From the NCBI GenBank assembly GCA_963835525.1, contig CAWIFM010000004.1, positions 124,001 to 188,000 of the forward strand: a stretch of DNA of 64,000 nucleotides, written 5' to 3'. The notes under the pieces are model-generated. The model was not told where the DNA came from and searched no databases. It worked only from the letters and a program-made list of their open reading frames with translations. Origin of the DNA: DASSUW01 sp963835525 (GTDB lineage: Bacteria; Actinomycetota; Thermoleophilia; Solirubrobacterales; Solirubrobacteraceae). Shown here in pieces: positions 1-8,632 of the stretch. The stretch's first letter is position 1, and every line of letters begins with the position of its first letter. Position numbers and translations under genes: made by a program.

Positions 1-1167
1 CGCCGCGAGCACGAGCACCAGGACGCCAACGCCGGCTACCGCGTACGCAGTGCGCGGCGAGCCGAGCGCGACCAGCGTGCCGCCGATCAGATATCCGACG
101 CCGGGCATCGCGGCGCCGAGCGACTCGAGCAGGCCGACGATGCGCGCCTGGTAGTCGGCCGGTGTCATCTCCTGCAGCGTCGTGACCACGGAGATCCACT
201 GCACCCCGTTCCCGGCGCCGCCCACGACCGAGATCAAGCACGCCACGAGCAGTGTCTCGGCGGTTGCCATCCCAAGGTAGGCGGCGCCGATCAGCGCCGT
301 GGACGCGACGATCAGGCCGAGGGGCGAGCGTTGCTTGACGAGCAGGTAGACGAGGCTGCCGATCACGATTCCCGCGCCCCAAGAGGCGAGCAGGATGCCG
401 AAGCCGGCATCCGACGTGCCGAGGCTCTCCTTGGCGTAGATGACCTCGATCGGGACCACCAGCGTGAACAGCACGAGCGCGAAGGCCTGACCGATCAGCA
501 ACAGGCGCACCGTCGGGCTGCGTCGCGCGAAGCGCATGCCGGCGGCGAGCCGCTGGCGGAACGGCTCCTGCTCGAGGTGAGCGCTGGGAAGGCCGCGCGT
601 GAGCGCCAGGATGATCGCGATCGCCAGGAACGATGCGGCGTCGACCAGGAGCGCGGTGGCAATGCTGAACTGGGCGATCAGCAGGCCGGCCAGTGCAGCA
701 CCGCCGACCGACGCGACCGCGAACCCGATGTTCATCAGCGCGTTGCCTTCCTTGAGCAGCCCGGTCGGCTGCAGGATGGTTCCGACTGCCCCACGCGTGA
801 GACCGCGGCTGGTGATGGCCAGCGCGCCGTCGAGAAGAGCGAGGACCAACACGAGCGGCAGGAAGAAGTCGCCCGAAGCGATCAGCGCCAGAGCCGCGAA
901 CAGAGCGGCTTCGATCACATAGATGGCCGGAAGGCTGCGCCTCACGGCCATCTGGTCGAGCCGGGCCGTCAGAACCGGCGCCAGCAGGGCGGGCAGGAAA
1001 CGGGCCGCAATGAAGAACGCGGCCGTCGGCGCGACGGCCTGGGTCCGGTCGTAGACCAGGATCGCCAATGCGACGATCCCAACGGAATCTCCGAGCTCGT
1101 TGACCGTGTATGACGCCAGCAGGCGGCTGAAGGGCCGCACGGCCAGTGGTGCAAAGCGCCCCCGCAC
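1..1167 (-). CDS. MFS transporter, partial (C-terminus beyond the window edge)
   Basis: I translated this by hand because it runs off the left edge. It starts at GTG 1167, has an in-frame stop just upstream, and an AGGA about nine bases before the start. The roughly 389 residues seen form a string of hydrophobic helices with charged loops. They begin with a conserved-looking RPFSRLLASYTVNELGD segment, followed by a G-S-R-G-L-T-R-G loop and a mid-protein cytoplasmic linker rich in R and E (LEQEPFRQRLAAGMRF). This pattern fits the EntS/MFS_3 drug or siderophore exporter group of the major facilitator superfamily, which uses proton-coupled export. The substrate cannot be told. It is divergent from the HD-GYP gene. 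Confidence 0.85.
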   Translation of the reverse strand, partial: MRGRFAPLAVRPFSRLLASYTVNELGDSVGIVALAILVYDRTQAVAPTAAFFIAARFLPALLAPVLTARLDQMAVRRSLPAIYVIEAALFAALALIASGDFFLPLVLVLALLDGALAITSRGLTRGAVGTILQPTGLLKEGNALMNIGFAVASVGGAALAGLLIAQFSIATALLVDAASFLAIAIILALTRGLPSAHLEQEPFRQRLAAGMRFARRSPTVRLLLIGQAFALVLFTLVVPIEVIYAKESLGTSDAGFGILLASWGAGIVIGSLVYLLVKQRSPLGLIVASTALIGAAYLGMATAETLLVACLISVVGGAGNGVQWISVVTTLQEMTPADYQARIVGLLESLGAAMPGVGYLIGGTLVALGSPRTAYAVAGVGVLVLVLAA

Positions 1168-1280
1168 GCCAGGAATCCTAGACCTTCACGAACAGAAGCC
1201 CCAGACGGACAAATGTCTAATCAGGACTTCCTGCGTAGTGCGTTAAGTCCGATAAGGGACCTGCCGATGACCGGGCTGTC

Positions 1281-2645
1281 GTGTCTACGCGCAAGCGGAC
1301 CATTCTGGCGGTGCAGACCGCCGCTCTCACAGCAGTGATCATCGGCTCAGTAGCGACGTCCGAGGCGTCCGACTGGCAGCCGCTGGCACTCGTGCTCGTC
1401 CTCTTCGCGCTCGCGGTGGCGAGCGATGCGATGACCGTCGAGATGCGCGGCGTGCACATCTCGGGGGCGTTCTTCGCGGTCGTTCTGGCCATGGTCCTCC
1501 TTGGTCCGGCTCCTGCAGCTCTTATCGGCGCGACTACGACACTCGCTACAGCGCCGTTCAATCGCCGGCCCATCCGCGCCGCGCTGAACGACGCAGTCGT
1601 GTGGGCGACGTTCCCATTCGTGGGCGGCGTCATGGCTGAGGCCCTCGGTGTCGACCCTACGGGCGACGGCGTCATGTTCGGCGCGGTCGTCGTGGTCGTC
1701 TACATGGCGACGAACATCTTCAACTTCCTTCTCATCGCCTTCTATCACCGGGCTACGGCCGGCTTTCGCGTGTGGTCCACCGGAGGGCCGCTCTACCTGA
1801 CGATGCTGCCCTCCGAGCTCGCTACCGCGCTGCTCACCGCGATCGTGGCCTGGGGCTACGTGAGATCCGGGATCGGAGCCGTCGCGCTCGCCGCGGTCGT
1901 GCTCGTCGTGTTCCAGTACCTGGTCTGGGCCCGCGTGCAGGCGTACGAGCGAGGCGAGGAGCTCGCCAAGCGAGGCCGCGAGCTCGCTTCGCTCCAGGTC
2001 GGGCTGCTGAGCACCGTCATGCAGACGCTGTCGATGCGTGATGCCATGACCGCGCGTCATTCGGCGGCGGTCGCCCGCTATTCCCGCGAGGTATCGCGCC
2101 TGCTCGGCATGGACGAGCGCGAGCAGGACCTGGTCCACACCGCCGCGCTGCTCCACGACATCGGCAAGTTCATCTTCCCCGACTCGATCCTGTTCGCCGA
2201 CCGCAAGCTGACCGACGAGGAGTGGGAGATCGTCAAGCTGCACCCAGAGCAGGGTGCCAAGCTCGTGCGCCGGATCGAGGGTTACGGCCCCGTCGCCGAC
2301 ATCATCATCGGTCACCACGAGCGCGTTGATGGCAAGGGCTACCCGAACGGCATCGCGGGCGATGAGATCCCGCTCGGCTCGCGGATCATCTCGGTTGCGG
2401 ACACCTACGATGTGATGACCTCGCGCGACTCGTATCGTCGCCCCGTCAGCAGCGAGGCCGCGATAGTCGAGCTCCGGCGCGTGGCCGGCTCCCAGCTCGA
2501 TCCCGAAGTGGTCGAGGCGTTCGTCGAGATGATCGAGGCCGGTCGGATCGCCTTCCGCCACGCCGATGAGTCCGACTTCGAGCGCGAGCTCGCTTTCGAC
2601 CGTCGCGTCGCCGACTACGCCCGTCCGCGCGCTGCCGCGGCCTAA
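1281..2645 (+). CDS. Membrane-anchored HD-GYP domain phosphodiesterase
   Basis: 454 aa with a GTG start. Residues 1-215 form an integral membrane sensor of about six or seven segments, and a short charged linker (220-245) leads to a C-terminal HD-GYP domain. The metal and active-site signature is intact: HD at 292-293, HPEQG at 321-325, HH at 345-346 and GYP at 353-355. HD-GYP proteins hydrolyse cyclic di-GMP (or cGAMP), so a role in lowering the second messenger is expected. The membrane part carries LLGPAPA at residues 73-79, a motif repeated in the two sensor kinases just downstream. No clear ribosome binding site precedes the GTG. The specific nucleotide is inferred from the family. Confidence 0.9.
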   Translation: MSTRKRTILAVQTAALTAVIIGSVATSEASDWQPLALVLVLFALAVASDAMTVEMRGVHISGAFFAVVLAMVLLGPAPAALIGATTTLATAPFNRRPIRAALNDAVVWATFPFVGGVMAEALGVDPTGDGVMFGAVVVVVYMATNIFNFLLIAFYHRATAGFRVWSTGGPLYLTMLPSELATALLTAIVAWGYVRSGIGAVALAAVVLVVFQYLVWARVQAYERGEELAKRGRELASLQVGLLSTVMQTLSMRDAMTARHSAAVARYSREVSRLLGMDEREQDLVHTAALLHDIGKFIFPDSILFADRKLTDEEWEIVKLHPEQGAKLVRRIEGYGPVADIIIGHHERVDGKGYPNGIAGDEIPLGSRIISVADTYDVMTSRDSYRRPVSSEAAIVELRRVAGSQLDPEVVEAFVEMIEAGRIAFRHADESDFERELAFDRRVADYARPRAAAA

Positions 2646-2695
2646 ACGCTTGTTCGATCCAGGGGCGGGGGCGGACAGCCGATCTACCGCTTAAC

Positions 2696-2724
2696 GAGAA
2701 CGAGCGCCTGTAGGCGCTCGTCTC
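2696..2724. terminator. Stem-loop downstream of the HD-GYP gene
   Basis: The arms CGAGCGCC (2701-2708) and GGCGCTCG (2713-2720) pair perfectly around a four-base TGTA loop. They extend outward (GAGAA/TCTC) with one bulge. The hairpin lies 55 bases after the stop codon of the HD-GYP gene. No T-run follows, so it may be a weak terminator or an RNA-stabilising 3' hairpin. Confidence 0.5.
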
Positions 2725-2732
2725 AAGTGGCA

Positions 2733-2748
2733 AGTCCCAATTGGGACT
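2733..2748. promoter_or_regulatory. Perfect 16-bp palindrome
   Basis: AGTCCCAATTGGGACT reads the same on both strands. It lies between two hairpins in the 300-bp gap between the convergent HD-GYP and sensor-kinase genes. A dyad this perfect is typical of a dimeric protein site, but no promoter is expected between convergent genes, so its role is unclear. Confidence 0.4.
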
Positions 2749-2880
2749 CAGGTCTTCCAACCCATGTTTCCCGCCTTCCCCCCCGAGTGCGGCTGCCACC
2801 GCGGTTCGGGGTGATCGCTTCCTTGGACTAGGTGCAAGTTAGGCGGGATGCGTCCAGGGCGTTATAGAACATGCGTCCAA

Positions 2881-2915
2881 CGAATGGCTCCGGGGGTTTA
2901 GTCCGGGGCCATTCG
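2881..2915 (-). terminator. Stem-loop terminator candidate for the sensor-kinase operon
   Basis: The arms 2881-2893 (CGAATGGCTCCGG) and 2903-2915 (CCGGGGCCATTCG) form a 13-bp stem with one wobble pair and a nine-base loop. It lies 30 bases beyond the stop of the leftward kinase gene. No U-tract is seen, as is common in high-GC actinobacteria. The remainder of the 2646-2945 gap shows only the direct repeat ATGCGTCCA. Confidence 0.55.
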
Positions 2916-2945
2916 TGGTCTTGAGGCCCTCGGATGTTCGTCCAG

Positions 2946-4337
2946 TCAAACGAACTGTGACGGCAGGACGACCCGTGAGTGGGTCCCGCCGTCGGCGCGG
3001 GTCGCGATCTCGAGAGTTCCTCCGAGATCCTCGACGCGCCGGCGGACCAAGGCGAGGCCGACGTGGCCCGCTTGAACTGCGCGGCGGCTCGCCGCGTCGT
3101 CGATCCCGACGCCGTCGTCGTCGACCTCGAGCACGATCCGGCCGTCGTCGCGCTCGAGTACGACTCGGATCGCCGTCGGCCGCGCGTGCTTGACGGCATT
3201 GACGACCAGCTCCTGAGCGATCGGGATCATGAGCATCCCGGCCCGCTCGCCGACCGCGTCGCGGATCCACAGGTTCACCAGGCCTGCGGAAGGGAAGGGG
3301 GCGACGGCGGCCCGGAGGGACGCCCCGAACCCGAGCTCGCGGACGGTGGTGGGGTGGAATGACGAGATGATCGCCCTCGTCTCGGCCATGGCCGCGTCGA
3401 CCCGGCCGGCGACCGCTCGGCTCACGTCGTCGTTCCCTTCCGCTACGTCCTGCCGGAGGGCCACGAGCCGCTGCATGGGCCCGTCATGGAGGGATTCCGC
3501 GAGCCGCGTCCGCTCGCGCTGCTCGGCGTCGAGCACCTCGGAGAGGAGCCGATCGCGGTCGGACGCGAGCCGTGCTACCTCGGCTGCGCGCTCGTCGCCG
3601 TGCGTGACTGCGTTTCCGACGGTGCGAAGCAGCGGAACCGTGATGACGAGGACGAGCAAGAGCCCCGCGACGGCGGCGAGACCCGCCTGCGCCCAGACGA
3701 AGACCGTCGCTGTGGCCATCAAAACGTTCATCAGCTCGTACGGAAGCGTCGGGATCCCCGACTCACGGAGAAGGCGGCGACGTGCATCGGAGTCGAGCTC
3801 CGGGCTCGGCGCCGCCAACACGCCGAGATTCAAGGCCAGGAGAACGACGCTGATCGGGAGCACCAGGAGCGCGTATGCAGTGTCGGCGGGGCCCAGCCCG
3901 ACCGCCGCACCGACGACGTCGAACATGAGGCCGCCGACGAGCCCGAGAAATCCGAAGAGCGCCATGTTGATGAGGGCGCTGACGGGCCGTACACGATTGA
4001 CAGCGGCGTCGGGGACCGCGGCGACGATTCCGATCGCGGCGGCCGGCGCAGGACCGAGCAGCGCCATGGCCACCACCTGGACCATCAGGCCGGCAGATAC
4101 TCGGATCCGGCGCACTGTGACCGCCAAGATGTCCGCGACGACCATCGTCACTCCGAGCGCCACGACAAGACTCACCGGTTGCCAGTCCGCCCGGTCGCTG
4201 CTCAGCGCAGCCAGGACGATGACCAATGCGAGTGCCACGACGCGTGGGGCGGCCTGCCGGAGTGACGCCGAAGCGACGCGCCGCCGGATGCCCCCTGCTC
4301 GCCCTAGTTCCTGAACGGCTTGCACTCCGCCGGCCAT
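2946..4337 (-). CDS. NarL-class membrane sensor histidine kinase
   Basis: 463 aa from ATG 4337; a TTG at 4364 would add nine residues. I chose the ATG because GGAGAG lies upstream and the resulting length matches the neighbouring paralogue. The N-terminal half is a multi-helix membrane domain with an LLGPAPA motif near residue 95. It is followed by a coiled segment and a HisKA_3 dimerisation box (LAESLHDGPMQRL, phosphoacceptor His), then a HATPase_c domain with N box QELVVNAVKHARP, G1 DDGVGID and G2 GHVGLALVRRR. It should autophosphorylate and pass phosphate to a NarL-type regulator; the divergent one at 5884 is the obvious partner. The signal is unknown. Confidence 0.85.
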   Translation of the reverse strand: MAGGVQAVQELGRAGGIRRRVASASLRQAAPRVVALALVIVLAALSSDRADWQPVSLVVALGVTMVVADILAVTVRRIRVSAGLMVQVVAMALLGPAPAAAIGIVAAVPDAAVNRVRPVSALINMALFGFLGLVGGLMFDVVGAAVGLGPADTAYALLVLPISVVLLALNLGVLAAPSPELDSDARRRLLRESGIPTLPYELMNVLMATATVFVWAQAGLAAVAGLLLVLVITVPLLRTVGNAVTHGDERAAEVARLASDRDRLLSEVLDAEQRERTRLAESLHDGPMQRLVALRQDVAEGNDDVSRAVAGRVDAAMAETRAIISSFHPTTVRELGFGASLRAAVAPFPSAGLVNLWIRDAVGERAGMLMIPIAQELVVNAVKHARPTAIRVVLERDDGRIVLEVDDDGVGIDDAASRRAVQAGHVGLALVRRRVEDLGGTLEIATRADGGTHSRVVLPSQFV

Positions 4338-4415
4338 TGTGGTCAGAACTCTCCAGCGGAACAAGCCCCTTGACCCCGTACCTTCGGCCAGGCGGCGAGT
4401 GGGCTCGGGCCGTGG

Positions 4416-5804
4416 TCAGGAAGGCCGGCGAAGCGGCAGCACGACGCGTGACCGCGTTCCGCCGTCGGCGCGCGTCTCGATCTCGAAGTGACCCCCGCCG
4501 TCCTCCACCCGCCTCCTCACCATCGCGAGCCCGACATGGCCCGCCTGCACGGCCCGGCCGGCGTCCGAGGAGTCGATGCCGACGCCGTCGTCATTGACCT
4601 CGAGCGTGAGCTCGTCGCCCTCGCTCGTGACGCGCACGTCGATCCGGCGTGGACGAGCGTGCTTGACGGCGTTGACCGTGAGCTCCTGAGCGATTCGGAG
4701 CAGCGCGGCGGCCAGCGTCTGGTCCTCGACGGTGCCGTGCACCGTGAGCTCGACGGATCGCGAGGCGGGAAAGGGCGCGATCGCGGCCCGGAGCGACGCT
4801 TCGAACCCGAGCTCCCGCGACGTCGCCGGATGCAGCGAGGAGATGACGGCTCGCGTCTCGGCGATCGTCTCCTCGATGGCCGCGAGCATCGTGGCTGTCG
4901 GGGTCGCGGCCGGCTCTGCCACGTCCTGCCGGAGCGCGATCAGCCGCTGCATGGGGCCGTCGTGCAGCGCTTCCGCGAGGCGGGCTCGCTCGCGCTCCTC
5001 GGCATTCAGGACCTCCTCGAGAAGACGCTCGCGGTCGGCGGCCAGGCGCGAGACCTCGACCGCGCGCGCGTCGGAGACCGACCGCAGCTCGACGAGGTCG
5101 TCGCTGCTCCTGAGTCCGTCCATCAGGCTGCGCGTGAGCGGGATCACGATCACCAGCACGGCGAGGAGACCGACCGCGGCGTCCACGCCGCCCTGGATCC
5201 AGAGCAGCACCGCCGTCGCCGCGAGGACCGCGTCCACGAGCTCGAGCGGAAGTGCCGAGAGTCCGGCCTCCTTGATGGTGCGGCCCCAGTCCTCCCGCGG
5301 GATATGTGGATGCCCGACGACGGCCATCACCAGGTTCGCGGCCGTGAGAACCAGGTAGACCGGGAAGGCGAGCGCCGCGTAGGCGGGGTCCTGGGTGCTG
5401 ATCCCGAGCCCGTCGCTGAGCACCTCGAAGAGGAGTCCGCCCCCGAGACCGAGCACGCCCACGATCGCGAGGTTCCTGACGGTCCTGATGCGCTCGACCC
5501 GGAAGATCACCGCATCGATGAGGAAGATCGACGCGAGGGAGATGGCGACAGCCGGGGCGGGCCCGAGCACCGCCATGATCGTCGTCTGCACGACCAGGCC
5601 TGCGGATCTCCGGAGCCGACGTGCCCTGACGACGGCGAGGTCGGCGAGCACCATGACGACGGTGAGCGCGACGACGAGGCTCACGGGCTCCCACGCACTC
5701 GGCTCCGACGTGAGGCCGGCGCCGACGAGCACCGCTGCCAACAGCAGCCCGTAGAGCGCGAACACGCGCGACGTCGGCGTGTAGGTCGGCGGTCCCCCTG
5801 CCAT
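4416..5804 (-). CDS. NarL-class membrane sensor histidine kinase, paralogue of the adjacent kinase
   Basis: 462 aa from ATG 5804, beginning MAGGPP; the paralogue begins MAGGVQ and is 463 aa, which supports both starts. The reading frame is open further upstream to 5894, but that would overlap the divergent regulator. Domains are a membrane sensor with VLGPAPA near residue 80, HisKA_3 box LAEALHDGPMQRL, N box QELTVNAVKHARP, G1 DDGVGID and G2 GHVGLAMVRRR. It reads leftward into the second kinase across about 80 bases, so the two are probably co-transcribed. It is likely a tandem duplication of one sensor, with both kinases possibly feeding one regulator. Confidence 0.85.
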   Translation of the reverse strand: MAGGPPTYTPTSRVFALYGLLLAAVLVGAGLTSEPSAWEPVSLVVALTVVMVLADLAVVRARRLRRSAGLVVQTTIMAVLGPAPAVAISLASIFLIDAVIFRVERIRTVRNLAIVGVLGLGGGLLFEVLSDGLGISTQDPAYAALAFPVYLVLTAANLVMAVVGHPHIPREDWGRTIKEAGLSALPLELVDAVLAATAVLLWIQGGVDAAVGLLAVLVIVIPLTRSLMDGLRSSDDLVELRSVSDARAVEVSRLAADRERLLEEVLNAEERERARLAEALHDGPMQRLIALRQDVAEPAATPTATMLAAIEETIAETRAVISSLHPATSRELGFEASLRAAIAPFPASRSVELTVHGTVEDQTLAAALLRIAQELTVNAVKHARPRRIDVRVTSEGDELTLEVNDDGVGIDSSDAGRAVQAGHVGLAMVRRRVEDGGGHFEIETRADGGTRSRVVLPLRRPS

Positions 5805-5883
5805 GGAAACGCTGGACATCAGCGGGCGGATTGTCGTCATCGCGGCGGCGGCGCACAAGGCCAACGCTCTACCTTTGAGGGCC

Positions 5884-6522
5884 GTGGCCGCCACGAGAGT
5901 CCTGATCGCCGACGACCACCCGATCTACATCGATGGTCTCGCGGCGGCGATCGAGCGCACGGACGACCTCGAGCTGATCGGGAAATGCCGCGATGGAGCC
6001 GAGGCGCTGGAGCGGATCAGGGCCGACGCGCCCGATGTCGCGGTGCTCGATCTCCGCATGCCGCGGCTCGATGCCACGGGCGTTCTCGAGGAGCTCGTCG
6101 CAGGTGACGGGCCAACGTGCCGGGTCCTCGTCCTGTCGGTGCACGTGGGTGCGGGGGAAGTGCACGAGTGCGTGAGCCTCGGGGCGGCCGGATACCTCGC
6201 GAAGGACACCGACCGCGCCAAGATCTGCGAGGCGATCCGGGCCGTCGCCCAGGGACACGTCGTGCTCTCCGGCGAGGCGCAGGCGGCCATGGCGGCCGAG
6301 CTCCAGCACCGCAGGGCGGCCGAGCGAGAGCAGCTGAGCGCACGCGAGAGCCAGATCCTCGACCTGCTGGCCGTCGGCTCGTCAGCGCCCGACATCGCCG
6401 CCCAGCTCTACCTGAGCACGGCCACGGTCAAGACGCACCTGCACAACCTGTACCGCAAGCTCGACGTCTCCGATCGCGCTGCGGCGGTCGCCGAGGGCAT
6501 GCGGCGCGGCCTGATTCGCTGA
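5884..6522 (+). CDS. NarL/FixJ-family response regulator
   Basis: About 212 aa from GTG 5884, the start that places VAATRVLIADDHP at the N-terminus as in the family. The frame is open to 5803, but that start would overlap the divergent kinase. The receiver domain has the acidic pair DD, phosphoacceptor Asp in VLDLRMP and Lys in LAKDT. The C-terminus is a LuxR-type helix-turn-helix (LSARESQILDLLAVG, then STATVKTHLHNLYRKLDV). It is transcribed away from the two kinases at 2946-5804, so an 80-bp divergent promoter region controls the whole set. Target genes are unknown. Confidence 0.9.
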   Translation: MAATRVLIADDHPIYIDGLAAAIERTDDLELIGKCRDGAEALERIRADAPDVAVLDLRMPRLDATGVLEELVAGDGPTCRVLVLSVHVGAGEVHECVSLGAAGYLAKDTDRAKICEAIRAVAQGHVVLSGEAQAAMAAELQHRRAAEREQLSARESQILDLLAVGSSAPDIAAQLYLSTATVKTHLHNLYRKLDVSDRAAAVAEGMRRGLIR

Positions 6523-6760
6523 CCGAGGTGTAGCCGACTCATCCGATCGGACGAGCTTCGGTTCGACCGATCAGACCGTTCGCTCGACGGATGTTCGCGG
6601 CGCGCGGGCCGGGCGACCATGACTGGGCAATCTCGCGGCACCGCCGCCGCGGGGGCGATCGCCGTCCGACCGCGCTCGCTGCGTCGCGTCGAACGAATTC
6701 GACCGATTCGGTTGGTTCGGCGGTCGCCCCGGCGTCGGCTGCCACCGGCGCCGGGAGCGG
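6523..6760. other. Intergenic gap rich in short CGACCGAT-type repeats
   Basis: This 238-bp gap separates the regulator from the 3' end of the hybrid kinase gene. TTCGACCGAT occurs at 6562-6571 and again at 6698-6707, with TCCGATCGGA (a 10-bp palindrome) at 6542-6551 and several TTCGGTT/GGTTCGG variants nearby. No convincing gene, hairpin or RNA was found. Confidence 0.4.
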
Positions 6761-8632
6761 CTAGGCGCCGGGCGCGTCGGCGGCGAGAGCTTCCTGGACC
6801 GCCTCGAGCAGCTCGCGGCCGTTGAAGGGCTTCTGCAGCAGGGAGTCGCCGCCGGCGTCCAGCCCGTACCGGTCGAGGGCGTTGTCGGTGTAGCCGGACA
6901 TGAACAGCACGCGCAGGTCGGCGTGCCGCTCGCGCAGGCGCTCGCTGAGGTCCTTGCCCGACATCCCGGGCATCACGACGTCGGTGAGCAGCAGGTCCGG
7001 CTTCATGGCCTCGCACAGCGACAGCGCGTGCTCGGGGGTCTCGGCCTCGACCACCTCGTAGCCCTGCCGGGAGAGGATGCGGCGCGTCAGCGTCCGGATG
7101 GCGTCCTCGTCCTCGACGACGACCACCGTCATGCCGTTGGACTCGTCGAGCGGGGCGGAGGCCGCCTCGGCGGCAGGCTTGTCCGGTTCGGCGCTGGGCA
7201 GGTGCATGGTGATGGTGGTGCCTTCCTGGAGGTGGGATTCGATCTCGATGCGGCCGCCGCTGCCCGTGACGATGCCGTACACGGTGGCGAGGCCGAGGCC
7301 GGTGCCGCGGCCCTTCGGCTTGGTGGTGAAGAACGGGTCGAACGCGCGCTCGGCCGTCTCCGGGCTCATGCCCTCGCCGTCGTCGGCCACGTCGACGCGC
7401 ACGAACTGGCCCGCGGGCTCGATGGTCACGGTCACGCGGCCGCCGCGCGGCATCGCGTCACGAGCGTTGAGGACGAGGTTCATCAGCACCTGCTCGAGCT
7501 GGCCGCGGTCGGCCAGCACGTGGACCGGCTCCAACGCCGGCACGACCACGAGCTCGACGTCCTCGCCCAGCGTGCGATCGAGCATCCGCTGGGTCTCCAG
7601 AGCGACGCGATTGACGTCGACCGCCTCCAGACGCAGATGGTCGTGGCGGCTGAAGACCAGCAGCTGGCGCGTGAGGTCGGCCGCGCGCTGGGTGGCGCGG
7701 ACGATCTCGGTCACATCGGCGGAAGCGGTGTGATCCGAACCGATCTCCTCGCCGACGAACTCCGCGTAGTTGAGGATCACGGCGAGCAGGTTGTTGAAGT
7801 CGTGCGCCACGCCGCCGGCGAGCTGGCCGAGCGACTCCATGCGCTGCGAGCGCTGCAGCGCCGTCTCGAGCGCCTCCTTCTCCTCCTGCGCGCGCCGCCG
7901 GTCGGTGATGTCGGCGGCGACGCCGCACAACCCGGTCGCGTTGCCCTCGCCGTCGATGATCGGGACGGTGGTGCACAGCAGCTGGCGCGTCTCGCCGCCC
8001 AGCTCGAGGAACTCGTCGAACTGGAGCGCGTGGCCGGCGCGCAGCACCTCGCGCCCATGCGCCTCGAGCCGTTCCGCCTCCTCGGGCTTGAGCAGCTCGT
8101 CCGTGCGGCGGCCGATGATCTCGTCCGGGCGCCGGCCGAGCATGGCCGCGCACGAGCGGTTGGCGAGCACCCACGTGCCGTCGAGGTCGGTGACGAAGAT
8201 GGCCGCGCCCGCGATGTCGAGCACCGCCTCGAGCCGCCGCCGCGCCTCCTGCAGCGCCTGGAACGTCGTGTTGCGGGCCGTCACGTTCCGGCCCGTGAGG
8301 ATGATCCCGCGCAGGCCGGGGACGTCGAGCAGATTGGTGGCCGTCGTCTCCATGTCGATCCAGCCGCCGTCCGCGGTGCGCAGGCGCCAGTCCGACCAGG
8401 CCGTCACGCTCAACCCGGCCACGAAGTTGATGACCGTGCCGTGGAAGTCGGCGACGTCGCGCGGGTGCAACAGGTCTACGAGCGAGGTACCGGGCAGGTC
8501 GTCGCGGCCCAGCTCGCGCTCGAGCGAAGGGCTGACGAGCTGGATCACGCCCTCGTGGTCGATCACCGCCACGGCCTCCGAGCACGCGCGGACCACGGTG
8601 TCCCAGCGCGACGGGGCGTCAGTTCCAATCAT
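6761..8632 (-). CDS. Soluble PAS-PAS hybrid histidine kinase with C-terminal receiver
   Basis: 623 aa without membrane segments. A first PAS domain spans about residues 12-125, a second about 130-245, and a HisKA domain holds His277 in GGVAHDFNNLL. HATPase_c has N box LMNLVLNARDAMP, G1 VADDGEGM and G2 GRGTGLGLATVYGIV. A receiver domain near residues 505-615 has acidic residues EDED, Asp in LLLTDVVMPG and Lys in LLQKPF. It is a cytoplasmic phosphorelay sensor. Its start overlaps the end of the PilZ gene by 14 bp and it is last in the leftward chemotaxis block, so it probably works in motility or surface behaviour; that role is inference. Confidence 0.88.
   Translation of the reverse strand: MIGTDAPSRWDTVVRACSEAVAVIDHEGVIQLVSPSLERELGRDDLPGTSLVDLLHPRDVADFHGTVINFVAGLSVTAWSDWRLRTADGGWIDMETTATNLLDVPGLRGIILTGRNVTARNTTFQALQEARRRLEAVLDIAGAAIFVTDLDGTWVLANRSCAAMLGRRPDEIIGRRTDELLKPEEAERLEAHGREVLRAGHALQFDEFLELGGETRQLLCTTVPIIDGEGNATGLCGVAADITDRRRAQEEKEALETALQRSQRMESLGQLAGGVAHDFNNLLAVILNYAEFVGEEIGSDHTASADVTEIVRATQRAADLTRQLLVFSRHDHLRLEAVDVNRVALETQRMLDRTLGEDVELVVVPALEPVHVLADRGQLEQVLMNLVLNARDAMPRGGRVTVTIEPAGQFVRVDVADDGEGMSPETAERAFDPFFTTKPKGRGTGLGLATVYGIVTGSGGRIEIESHLQEGTTITMHLPSAEPDKPAAEAASAPLDESNGMTVVVVEDEDAIRTLTRRILSRQGYEVVEAETPEHALSLCEAMKPDLLLTDVVMPGMSGKDLSERLRERHADLRVLFMSGYTDNALDRYGLDAGGDSLLQKPFNGRELLEAVQEALAADAPGA

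Noticed and set aside
331..1113. 260-codon plus-strand frame at the left edge
   Set aside because: It is antisense to the MFS exporter, whose minus-strand translation is clearly a membrane transporter.
1224..1250. GGACTT...AAGTCC inverted repeat before the HD-GYP gene
   Set aside because: Six-base arms with a 15-base loop are too weak to call an operator or terminator.
5803..5883. N-terminal extension of the response regulator from 5803
   Set aside because: The family starts right before the receiver domain; the extension would overlap the divergent kinase promoter. GTG 5884 is preferred.
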